Of a stretch of DNA of 64,000 nt, positions 33,932 to 43,852 are shown piece after piece; position 1 is the first letter of the stretch, and the number at the start of each line of letters is the position of its first letter. The notes beneath the pieces were generated by a model, which ran no database searches, was not told the DNA's origin, and saw only the letters and a list, made by a program, of their open reading frames with translations. Source of the stretch: Puccinellia tenuiflora (Eukaryota > Streptophyta > Magnoliopsida > Poales > Poaceae); NCBI GenBank assembly GCA_012064385.1, contig QRDG01000061.1:248001-312000 (forward strand). Reading direction: 5' to 3'. The translations under genes were made by a program, and so were the position numbers.

Positions 33932-34254
33932 GTAATTTCTTCCAAATTTTTCTAAGGAGAATATAGTTTGTTACTTTAATTCATACAGTCTGAACACTTT
34001 CTACTGGTTTATTTCCACTATTATATCTTATTATGGGCCATATTATAAAGGTAGAGTTGAGGATGTTGTAGGAGAACATGTCGTGAGCATTGCAAGAGAG
34101 TTCAAGATTCTGTACATACCGGATGCACTTTGTAGCATCTACAAATACAAAGAAAATCCTCTTCACTTACATAGAACCATTGTGGGTTGGAGTGTACAGA
34201 CAATTTCAGACTGGGAAAAAGGGTTCTGCTGATGTTCAGGGTAAATACCAAGGG

Positions 34255-34429
34255 AAAAAATAGCGTGCTATAGAAAAATAGCGCCGGCTTTAAAATACGC
34301 TATTAGCATGTTATACGGCGCTATAGCGTCCTATTAGCGAGACATTCTTCACTGATTTATTTAGGGAGACAACTGTCAAAATGCTATAACGTTCTATTAG
34401 CGCCGCTATAGCGCGCTATTTTATTCCAT
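34255..34429. mobile_element. Short foldback element with a 15-bp flanking repeat
   Basis: About 175 bp rich in AATAGCGCGCTATAG palindromes at both ends. Flanked by GGTAAATACCAAGGG (34240-34254) and GGTAAATACTAAGGG (34430-34444), one mismatch in 15. The flanking repeat is longer than DNA-transposon duplications usually are. Confidence 0.55.
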
Positions 34430-34617
34430 GGTAAATACTAAGGGGCAAGTAGTTAAGACAAAACCTGAAGAATATTATAAAGTGGGACTGATAATGACAG
34501 ACTATTTTGGATTTTTCAAATTAACAATATAATTAATGTATAATTTAATTGTGATGAACTTGGGAGCATATGAATGGAGGACTAAAAGGTCCACTAGCTT
34601 GCAGTATTATACCATAC

Positions 34618-34795
34618 CAATAACACCACCCTTTGCTGCACTAAGAGCAAAACCACCACTGTCGCAGCAAAGGTCGAGAACCTTTTGGTCCTTAGACAGC
34701 GTGGATATGTAATCACGGCTCTCCCGTTGATCTGCATAAAACCCTGTTTTCTGTCCCTCCACAGAGACTACATAGATAATGCCATTTTCCATAAC
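34618..34795 (-). pseudogene. Captured exon of an RlmI-like 23S rRNA methyltransferase gene
   Basis: A clean 178-nt exon on the minus strand: acceptor TACTTCCAG before 34795 and donor ATTG|GTATGG after 34618. It reads VMENGIIYVVSVEGQKTGFY, then ADQRESRDYISTLS and VLDLCCDSGGFALSAAKGG. This matches the junction between the central domain and the SAM-binding motif I of RlmI/COG1092-type class I methyltransferases (23S rRNA m5C in bacteria; plant homologues exist). The usual aromatic residue in the DLCCxSGGF motif is Asp here, and residues after AAKGG seem shortened. Only this exon is visible, antisense to the Helitron-like element. Non-functional by itself. Confidence 0.75.
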
Positions 34796-35220
34796 CTGGA
34801 AGTAAGAAAAAGCAATTGACAAGTGTTGGAACAACAAGCGATACAAGTATACGACATTGCAGGACTAAAAGAGTGTCAGATCCTACAAGCGAAGTTATTG
34901 CAATGCTGAATAGTTCAATTACTAGCTGCTTTGCTTCCTTTGTGCTTTTAGTTCTAGAATTCGACCAGGCAATGCATGTTCTGCATTTTTTTCTTCTGAA
35001 TATGCTGATCAAAATCCGAGCTCTCACAAGTATGCCTGACCTGATGTATGATGTATCTATGAATGCTAGATTTGTCCGTTAGGTCTCTGAATGCTAGGAT
35101 CCTTGTGTGTTGTGTCTATATTTTGGAACCTCGGTTCAAATTTTGTAAACCATGTGAACTGCATTCGTTTTTCTTCTTCTTCCTGTTATAATCATGTAGC
35201 GCTCAAGTTTACTAATTCAG

Positions 35221-35342
35221 GACAGTAACAAGGTCCCTCTATTAGCGTCTTGGACTAGAAGTGCCAGCTGCAAGATCACTCTCGGTCAAGCCCTGGAAGG
35301 GACAGATAAGAAGACCACATCAAGATTCTTAATGACACTCTG
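35221..35342 (+). other. Exon-like segment in H5
   Basis: 122 nt between acceptor CTAATTCAG and donor CTG|GTAAGC. One frame is open (DSNKVPLLASWTRSASC, TLGQALEGTDKKTTSRF). Product not recognised. Confidence 0.28.
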
Positions 35343-36419
35343 GTAAGCTTGCGCAATTTCATTCCTAAATGATAACTTCTGGTTGTATTTGTCGATTTCT
35401 TATATGATATTCTTTCCGAAACACAAAAAATGTACTTCTATTTTGTAATAAAAAGCTATACTGTTGTTGCAGGCATTTAATTATGGTTGTGTAAACCGCC
35501 ATGAGGAGTAGCTAGAGAGAGAGTGTGTGTGTTGCTATTTGCTGGGTACAAATGCAGGTTTTGATAAGGTAGTAAATGCAATACATGAAGGGGAAGATGA
35601 TAAAAATACTAGAGTTCTATGTATGAAATAAGATACGGTCTTTTCAGTTTCATAAATTATACCCAAATTGCTTGACTAAAGTAAAAATAATTTGCATTGT
35701 GAGTAGTGGTCTATAGGTTGGTTGTGCAGCTCCGAATTTTAAGATATGGTGAACCAATATGATTTTGTGCCTTTGTGTCATATTCCGAATATACTTGTGA
35801 ACCTACAAGATCAATTGAAATAGAGATAACACCTTCATGCCTCGGAAACTTTACCAAGCCATTTCGTGTTATTCATTTTTCTGCACGATGTATATTGAAA
35901 TTATAATGGTGAGGAACCAATTCATTTGCTGCACGATGTATATTGTAATCTACCGGTCTATATGTTTAATTTCCCAAGAGTATTCTGTGTTTGTAGCAAA
36001 TATATTGTGCATCCAATTTATAGCACTGAAGTTTTCTATTAAGTCATCATATGTGTGGATTTTTTTTCTGTGGTTGCTATTTTCTTTTAATAATTAATAG
36101 ATACAAGTTTGTTTTATTTCGATTGATTCTGTTATGTTTGTTTATTCACTTTGATAATTAAAATCATTAATATTTTATGAGTTATTAATATTGTATTCAC
36201 TATTATTATACGTGTATTACACATGCACGTTTACTAGTAGTATAAGTTACATCACTTAATTAGGGTTAGAGGGAGTGGCATGTTTCCGGTCGTTGTTGGC
36301 GTGTACGTGCTTGTTTTCTAGTTAGAATTTTTTTCCTTTTTGTTTCTTTCTTTCACCTTTTCTTCTTTCTTTTTTCCTATATTTTCTTTCCATTTTTTTT
36401 CCTTTTTAATTTCCTTTTT

Positions 36420-36930
36420 TACTTTTTGATCTCTGTGATGTATGTTTTTCCTATGTGTATAAAATATTTCCTTTTATTCAGAAAAATTCTCCTACTCTAT
36501 TAGTTCCACATAATTGTGTTGCTAGACGTACCCTTCGTTCTCAGTGGTTTACTTTTTTTTTGTTTCCATGTGTATAAATAGTTGTTCCTTCCTTTAAGAA
36601 ACATTTGTTCCTCTTAATCAACAAATTGTTCCCTAATTTTTTTCCATGTATGTATTTTTTATTCTATGCAATTTTTTTCCTATGTGTATATTATTTGTTC
36701 CTTCATTCAGAAAAAATTGTTCCACTTACTCTACAAAATTAGTTTCACAGATTTTTGTTTCTGTATTTTTTCTCCTTGTGATGTTTTTCTCTCACGTGTA
36801 TAATTATTTGTTCCTTAATTTAGAAAGATCTGTTGCTTACCATACAAAATTGGCTCAACTAAATTTTGTTCATGAATGTACTTTTTATTCCTTGTTATGT
36901 GCATTTTTGTTTCTATAGATAAAGGATAGA
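36420..36930. repeat. Degenerate tandem repeat, roughly 110-130-bp unit
   Basis: Each unit has a CCTATGTGTATAA block, a TTTGTTCCTT block, CAGAAAAATT and then CTCTACAAAATTAG. At least four drifted copies. The short T-rich open frames here are not genes. Confidence 0.5.
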
Positions 36931-37239
36931 ATGAATTTACAAAATAAACTAGAAAACTTGTTCAGATTAATGTTTTTATTCACACTATACTGAAAACTTG
37001 TTCCCAAACTAAAAAAAATTCTCTTTGGACTAGTGCTTTGTTCTTTAATTCCTAAATAGGTTAATTCTTTCTAGACCTTCATAACTATTTAACACGATCA
37101 TGAACAATTTTTCCTATTTTTTCATTGAAGTGGTCCTCATCAACTTTGAAAGTTTGTTGTATTGCATATTTTGTTTCTCAAATAAAGTTTATTATTGTGG
37201 AAAAATAAAAGGAGGAGCAAAACAACTACCGCCACATAT
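36931..37239. other. AT-rich, no gene recognised
   Basis: Nothing identified between the degenerate repeat and the LINE segment. Confidence 0.45.
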
Positions 37240-37517
37240 TTGGGTGTGAGGTGGGGTCTCTCCCGTTCATGTATTTGGGAGGAGTATCCTGCACTTTATA
37301 ATATTTTGCGATTTTCTGATTTTCTATCAGTTGTGTCGCTTAATATTTAGTTTAGGCGGGCTCTTACTAGGGATAAATGGACCCATTGGCTTCATTTAGT
37401 AGAGATATTGATGTGTGTCTTTCTGTCGAATGTGCCGCATTATTTTAAATGGGAGTTCCTCGACAACGATGTATTAGGTCAAGACCCTTTACGCTGAATT
37501 TTTAAATGGGCACATAA
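37240..37517 (+). mobile_element. LINE fragment, part 1 (region before the zinc-binding domain)
   Basis: With frame changes the text reads YPALYNILRFSDFLSVVSLN, FRRALTRDKWTHWLHLVE, FLSNVPHYFKWEF and TLYAEFLNGHIR. This is the segment between the reverse transcriptase and the zinc-binding domain of plant LINE ORF2 proteins. It is interrupted by copy A of the 2.26-kb repeat at 37518; the reading resumes at 39777. Several stops make it a relic. Confidence 0.7.
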
Positions 37518-39776
37518 GATGTCGCCTAGAGGGGGGGGGGGGTGAATAGGCGCTTTAAAACTTTTACGCTTAGGGCTTGAATTAATGCGGAATAAAACTA
37601 ACATTTAATCTATCAAACACGAAACCTAATATACTAGGTTCACCTATGTGCACCAACAACTTATGCTAGGCAAGAGAACAACAAGGATAGCAAGATATAT
37701 AACTTCAAGCTCGATGGCTATCACAAAGTAAATGCATAAGTAAAGGGTTTGGTTATAGAGATAACCGACACAAGTGGAGACGGAGGTTTGTTTCCCGTAG
37801 TTCCTTCCCAATGGAAGTACGTCTACGTTGGAGAGGTGTGGAGGCTTCTTGGCCCTCCTACAAGCACGCACGTGCTCACCCTATTCTCCGTAAGCTCCTC
37901 CCGTGGGGAATACCCAATGGGGGATTTGCTCATCCACTATGAGGTCTTCTTGAGGGAGTTGACCAAACCCGTACAATGAGGTCTTCTTGAGGGCGTTGAC
38001 CAAACCCGTACAATGTGCCCGAATCTTCACAACTTGAAGATCTTCGCGACACCCACCGACCGTCTAGGGTACACAATGCACCCAAGAGGCACAAGCTCTT
38101 GGGAGCCCTATGCACCCAAGAGTAACAAGCTTTTCGAACTTCAAATCCCACGTATCACCGTGGGGAACTCAAACCTATGCACCAAATGCAAAAGGCAAGA
38201 CCACACAAGGTGGTCAAGTCCTTCTCTCTGAAATCCAACCAAAGCAACTAATGCTAGGGAGGGATTTGAGAGGAAGAACAAATTAGAAACACAAAGCAAC
38301 TCCAAGATCTAGATCCAAAGAGTTTCCCTCACTTAGAGGAGATATGGCTTGGTGGAAATGTAGATCTAGATTTCCTCTCTCTTTTCCCTCTACAAGGAGG
38401 CATGAATCATGAAGGAATAGAGAGAATGCAAGCTCTCAAAAGGTCAACAATGGAGGAGAGAGAGAGTGCAAAGAGTTGGGCAACCATTGCGGAAGAAGAC
38501 CCCTTAAATTGGTTGCCCAAAAAGCCAACCGTTGGGGGCAGATTCGCGTAGGGGCGGTACTACCGCCAGAACCGCCCCACGCGTTTCAGCCCACCAACGG
38601 CTCTCAAAAGTTCCCGCAGCAGCGGTACTGCCGACAGGGAACCATAAGCTCTCTTTGGCGGCACTACTGGCGGTACCACTGGCGGTATCGCGAGCTCCAG
38701 GAGAGCACGGGAACCGCAACAACGGTACTGCCGCTGGTGCGCAACCGAAGGCACGTTTGGCGGCACCAGGGGCGGTACTACTGCCGTAGTGCAACACCTA
38801 GATAGCTCTAGGTAAAACCCAGGAGCTGGCGGTACTACCGCCGGTGATGGCGGTACTACCACCCAGAGAAAACAACCGATCCTGAAACTGAATAACTTTT
38901 GCAAGGAAGCTCCGATCGAGGTGAATCCAATTTTGTTGGAAAGAGGACGACAAGGGCTATCCTAAAAAAAGTAGAAATATTGAAACCAAGGAAGGGAGAT
39001 TTTTCTAATAAATGTAAGAGTGAAACCTTCCGCACGGATGGACTGGCAAAATCTCCAAAACCGAAATCGCGAGAGAAGATGCATACGAAATCCATTTTCG
39101 GTGAACTTGGCCTTGTCATGATGAGCACGACAAGCACCAAGATCACACCACGGTAAGAACAAAATAAGAACCAATAAATACGATGCCAAGGGTGTAAAGG
39201 TTTGAGCTCTCTACAACGATACGATCAAGATAGTCGCTCGAGAGACCCTCTTGATACTACGGCTATCTATCCTATAACCCGGTCTCTCAACTAACATCAT
39301 GAGACCGGTAAAATAGAAATCCTATCAAGATCATAACTTTGCCTTGCGCATAATCCACTTGAGCTAGATGATGACGATCTTTGTCTTCTCAAGATGGACC
39401 ACCTTTCTTGATTGCGCTCCACTCGGTGAAGACTCGCAATGTGCTCCCCCATACACCAAGATGGGAGAGGTACTCTTCGACATATCTTCACTTGGACTTT
39501 ATCTTGATGACGATCACCACGTGATGCCATCCTCCATGGGCTACATAGGATATCCCTTCTGTTGCATGCTTATGGAGAACTACAATGGGATCACTTGATC
39601 AACTTGCACTTAGCTTTGATCAACATATAATATTCTTCTTTTAGCCTTGATCCCAACATATGGAGATCAAGCATTGCTATGAACCAAACCTACAAGGTAA
39701 CTCAAGGGATACATTAGTCCTTAAGGATTGTCACTAATTACCAAAACCACACATGGGGGCAACCATGCTCTTTCAG
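37518..39776 (-). mobile_element. Unclassified 2.26-kb repeat, copy A
   Basis: Bounded by GTCGCCTAGAGGGGGG on the left and CCATGCTCTTTCAG on the right. The left end holds a CGCCTA/TAGGCG inverted pair around the G-run. No TIR, LTR or coding sequence was found. The opposite-strand start CTGAAAGAGCATGGTTGCC recurs at 48437 (copy B). It sits in the LINE between parts 1 and 2. Superfamily unknown; the hairpin near one end would be compatible with a Helitron-type end, but no CTRR is placed correctly. Confidence 0.6.
38545..38865. repeat. Palindromic core of copy A (GCGGTACTACCGC family)
   Basis: About ten interspersed variants of GGCGGTACTACCGCC, mostly near-palindromes. Open frames on both strands here arise from this composition. 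Confidence 0.85.
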
Positions 39777-40120
39777 TTACTCCATTGGAAAGTGTTATTA
39801 CCAAAAGATAATCTTGCTAATAGATGATGGATGGGTTGTAAGCAATGTGTCTTTTGTGATGCAGAAGAGTTTGTTGAACATTTGTTTATCTCATGTCCAT
39901 TTGCCTGTCACATTTGGAGGCTAATTCACTTTACATTTAATATTTTCCATCTTATGGCATTACTAATATATTTGGTAATTGGTTAAATGGGGTTGATAAA
40001 AAGACTAAAGCATGTATTTGTATCGGCGTCTCGGATTTTCTTTGGGAAATTTAAAATCGCCGCAATGATATTGTCCTTAACAAAACAAACATGGCTCATT
40101 TTCTATAGGTTCTCACCAGG
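39777..40120 (+). mobile_element. LINE fragment, part 2 (zinc-binding domain)
   Basis: Reads LHWKVLLPKDNLANR, stop, then CVFCDAEEFVEHLFISC and HIWRLIHFTF, matching the CxxC...HLFxxC...W zinc-binding domain (zf-RVT) at the C-terminal part of plant LINE proteins. Then DFLWEI, stop, NRRNDIVLNKTNMAHF. It continues at 46614 after the three-LTR array. Its last five bases (CCAGG) are the array's target duplication. Confidence 0.8.
40116..40120. repeat. 5-bp target duplication of the array, left (CCAGG)
   Basis: Identical to 46609-46613. Five bases is standard for LTR retrotransposons. Confidence 0.88.
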
Positions 40121-41075
40121 TGTCGTGGTGTGGACATATGCCTAAGGGAAGGCTTGAGTGGTGTGGGAGCAGCTAACACAACCGGCGGCATCTGCAGGCG
40201 GGATTGGGCACAAGCATGTAAGCTAACACAAGATGTACCCAGGTTCGGAGCCCTCATGGTGTGGTAAAAACTCCTACTCCTGCCTTGCTCTTTCTTATTA
40301 TCAGTGGACAGGTTACAAGTAAGCTCCTTGAGCTGTATGAGAGGCTAGGGTTCCAGGAATCGACCGGTTGGTGAGTGTTCTTGGGTTTCCTTTCAAATTT
40401 CCGATCCTCTGATGCCGGATCTCCTCTCTGGCCGCACCCCCCCTTATATAGGGCTGGGGTTTGCTATACATGTGTGGGGCTGGCTGATTACACATTGACT
40501 GCTGGGTCCGGCTGCTCGACCCGGCCTCGTCGGGTCCGGCTACAGTCTTCTTCCTTCCCACAGTATTCTACCATCAGGCACAGTGGACGCCGCACGGTAT
40601 GGAGGCGCCGCTGTCGGGGACGTGAGGAGCCGGGTGGCGCGCTTCCTGTCCTGCCGGCTCCACCTCCGCCGGTTCCGGGTCGGCGGGGTCTTCGGTATAT
40701 GGCCTTCTCCTTTACGCCTTGTCGGTGTGGTCGGCGTCGTGCAGCAACTGTACCGGGTGTTGTCGTTGTCGGGTCTTCCGTGGCTGGCTGGCAGGCGGCC
40801 AGCCGGACAGGTGGCCAGCCGAACATATTATCTAGCCGGACAGGGCTTCAGGGCAGCCAGCCGGCAAGGCAGATGGCCAGCAGGCCAGATCTTCACGGCA
40901 GCCAGCCGGCCAGGCGGATGGCCAGCTGGCTAGGTCTTCACATCTTCGGGCAGCCGGACAGGTTGGCCAGTCGGATTTGGCCAGGTAGCAGTAGGGCCAG
41001 CCGGATTTGGCCAACCAGCTGCTAGATCTTGTCGAGTCGTGGACTTTGGTATATCGGGGGACCATCCCCTCGACA
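40121..41075 (-). mobile_element. LTR 1 of the three-LTR array (3' LTR)
   Basis: 955 bp, TGTCGTGGTG...CTCGACA. Near-identical in layout to 42885-43852 and 45659-46608. It has a TATATAGGG element and, further on, a block dense in CCAGCCGG variants. Orientation follows from the primer-binding sites, which adjoin LTRs 2 and 3 on the minus strand. Open frames within are not genes. Confidence 0.9.
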
Positions 41076-42884
41076 CTAGTCCCCGAAGCTGTCGTGGTCC
41101 TGCAGCCTTAGTAGGAGGGCCTCGGCAGGTTTCCCCAAAAATTAATGCAAGAAACAAAGTTAGATGTGAAGACACATTAAACTTTTAACTTGGCGGTGTC
41201 AGAAACCGAAAGGTTGGTACTTTTACTTTCCATATTTTACTTTATTTGGTGCCGGCTCAACCTCGTTTTACCCCTTTAGCCATTTTCTGTGCACCCGGTC
41301 GGTCATGACTGCTGCTCTTGCCGGCGTGTCAGCCGGGTTGCGGTCTGCAGCATGGATCCGAAGAGTGGGCCGGCTGGTCGAGTGCACAGTCAGACTTTAG
41401 GAGTTTGACTTAGGCGAGCGAGGCAAAGGTTCTTACGACGAGCCAAGGATCTTTCTTTCTTTCTGATGTTTTTCACGCGTGAGCCTTCTAACTTTTGCTC
41501 TGGCCGGCGAGTCTGCAGCGCGGATCCGTAGAGTGGGCGTCGGGCATCCAGCACGCTACTAATCCATCGTGAGAAGGAACGACAGCCGGCTAGTCATAGC
41601 CGAACGAAACACGAAAAACTTGCGCTGATACGAAGGTAGCCTCCGGACTTGCTAGCAAGGCACTTGCAACGAAAACGAGGGGGTAGTCCCCGAGTGTCTT
41701 TCGAAACTTATCCACTTTCATGTGCCTGGTGTGAAAACTTACGTGACGATACTTACGTTCTTATTTGTTGGTGCGGACAGAGACGGGGTGCTACAGCTGG
41801 TCGGGATTCGGCCGGCTAGGCCGCCAGACGGAGCCAGATCGGCCCCCAGCCGACTGGGTCTCAAGACGCAGCTCTCCCGGAGCTAGCCGGCCCAGCAGCG
41901 AAGCAGACGCATCCGGCATGTCGATTGGGCGGCGTTGTCCAGCCGGTTTTTCCTTTCTTTTATCCTATTCTCTCTACTTTCTTCAGCCGATCTGGCTTTT
42001 CCTTTTTCTTCTTCCTTTCTTCCTTTCTTCTTTTCTTCTTTCTGCCGGCTCCCTCCTCTGACTCCTCTTCACCCGGATAACCGGACGACGGAGCAGCAAG
42101 GCGGGGCGGCGAGGACGCCGGCCGAGGCAGCACATCCGGCACAGCCGGCACGGCCAGCTGGACAGGCCGTGTAGGCGGATGCGGCCGCAGAGGCATGCGG
42201 GGGCCAATGCGGAGGTGGAGGCTTGGACAGTCGGCGGAGCCGGGATGGAGGCCAGCCGACCATGGGCAGACGATAGAGGAGGACCCGGGCAGGCGGAGGC
42301 GAGGCGGGGCGCAGCAGCCGGCCGCGGCGAGCGCGGAGCAGCCGGGCGCAGAGGAGACTGACGGCGTGGGGGTTGCGGTCGAGCGCGGGCGGACATGCGC
42401 GGAAGGAGCCAGGTCGTAGGAGCCTGGAGAGGCCTTCATGGAGATGAGCGGCGGGCGCGGACGGAGCAGTGGTGTGGGTGCCGGCGGACGCGCGGGCGCG
42501 GGCAGACGAGGGCGACGCAGAGGATGCCTGTGGGTAGACGAGAACGACGCGGGTGCGAGCCCGGGGCGGTGGTGATGTCGAGCCCCGGAGTCCCCGAGTC
42601 CCTGAGTTTCTCCAGGAGGAAAACCGGATGCGGATGCGGGAGCCGGCCACGGCGCGTAGGGAGCGGCCGACCGAGGCGGGCACGGGCAGACGAGGGCGAC
42701 GTTGGCGCGAGCCCGAGGCGGTGGTGATGTCGAGCCCCGGAGTCCCCGAGTCCCCAAGTCCCCGAGTTTCTCCCGGAGAGGAAGACATTTGGCGCCTTGA
42801 GACGGCGACGTCAATGATGGTGAAAGGGGTCCCATGCAGAATGTGACTCCAGCCGATGTTTCCTGCCCCACGGTGGGCGCCAAA
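41076..42884 (-). mobile_element. Internal region 1 of the non-autonomous element
   Basis: 1809 bp with no protease, reverse transcriptase or integrase. Just inside the primer-binding site the minus frame begins APTVGQETSAGVTF, comparable to APTVGPEMSGVTF in the gypsy element at 50217. The rest of that 307-codon frame (42883-41960) is Pro/Arg/Ala-rich and may be only GC bias. A non-autonomous (LARD/TRIM-like) gypsy-related element. Confidence 0.75.
42864..42882 (-). promoter_or_regulatory. Primer-binding site (tRNA primer)
   Basis: Minus strand TGGCGCCCACCGTGGGGCA, two bases inside LTR 2. The same 18 bases follow the LTR of the gypsy element at 50230. Confidence 0.85.
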
Positions 42885-43852
42885 TGTCATGGTGTGGACA
42901 TATGCCTAAGGGAAGGCTTGAGTCATGTGGGAGCAGCTAACACAGCCGGCGACATCTGCAGGCAGGATTGGGCACAAGCATGCAAGTTAACACAAGATGT
43001 ACCCAGGTTCGGAGCCCTCATGGTGAGGTAAAACTCCTACTCCTGCCTTGCTCTTTCTTATTATCAGTGGACAGGTTACAAATGAGCTCCTTGAGCTGTA
43101 TGAGAGGCTAGGGTTCCAGGAATCAACCGGTTGGTGAGTGTTCTAGGGTTTCCTTTCTCCCTCCCCCTTCCTCTGATGCCGGATCTCCTCTCTGGCCGTA
43201 CCCCCCTATATAGGGCTGGGGGTTGCTGTACATGTGTGGGGCCGGCTAATTACACACTGACTGCTGGGTCCGGCTGCTCGACCCGGCCCCGCCGGGTCCG
43301 GCTACAGTCTTCTTTGTTCCCACAGTGTTCTTTCATCAGGCATAGTGGACGCCGCATGGTATGGAGGCGACACTGTCGGGGACGTGAGGAGCCGGGTGGC
43401 GCGCTTCCTGTCCTGCCGGCTCTGCCTCCGCCGGTTCCGGGTCGGTGGGGTCTTCGGTATGGCCTTCTACTCTACGCCTTGCCGGTGTGGTCGGCGTTGT
43501 GCAGCAACTGTACCGGGCGTCGTCATTGTCGGGTCTTCCGTGGCTGGCTGGCTGGCAGCCAGCCGGACAGATTGTCTAGCCGGACAGGTGGCCAACCGAA
43601 CAGATTGTCCAGCCGGACAGAGCTTCAGGACAGCCAGCCGACAAGGCAGATGGCCAGCCGGCCAGGACTTCACGGCAGCCAGCCGGCTAGGCGGATGGCT
43701 AGCTGGCCAGGTCTTCACGTCTTCGGGCAGCCGAACAAGTTGGCCAGCCGGATTTGGCCAGCCAGCAGGAGGGCCAGCCGGATTTGGCCAACCAACTACT
43801 AGATCTTGTCGAGCCGTGGACTTTGGTATATAGGGGGACCATCCCCCCGACA
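42885..43852 (-). mobile_element. LTR 2 of the array (shared middle LTR)
   Basis: 968 bp, TGTCATGGTG...CCCGACA. It has internal sequence on both sides (primer-binding site on the left, 3'-end sequence CTAGTCCCCGAAGC on the right) and no target duplication, so it serves both units. Confidence 0.9.

Larger units (their letters stand above)
31128..36237 (+). mobile_element. Helitron-like element H5 with captured gene pieces
   Basis: The 3' end near 36210-36237 reads ACGTG...CACGT (hairpin), then TTA and CTAG, followed by T. The left end is placed near 31128, where TACTAATATAAACAGAGAG and TATGATCCAGACCATCTGAG resemble 5' regions of grass Helitrons; the exact first base is uncertain. The interior has a GC-rich 5' gene-like block (31260-31860), exon-like segments with good splice signals, and an antisense methyltransferase exon. 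No Rep/helicase was seen, so it would be non-autonomous. Confidence 0.5.

Noticed and set aside
36234..36240. H5 as a plain DNA transposon with inverted ends
   Set aside because: No inverted match to the right end was found at the left. The hairpin plus CTAG-T layout fits a Helitron better, though the left end stays uncertain.
38545..38865. Palindromic repeats as a CRISPR-like array
   Set aside because: Spacing is irregular, there are no unique equal-length spacers, and the surrounding genome is plant. The same holds for 49225-49700.
41960..42883. 307-codon minus frame, and a matching 365-codon one at 45613-44516, as possible gag genes
   Set aside because: Only the first dozen residues resemble the Tat leader. 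The rest is Pro/Ala/Arg-rich with several overlapping open frames on both strands, as GC-rich DNA gives.
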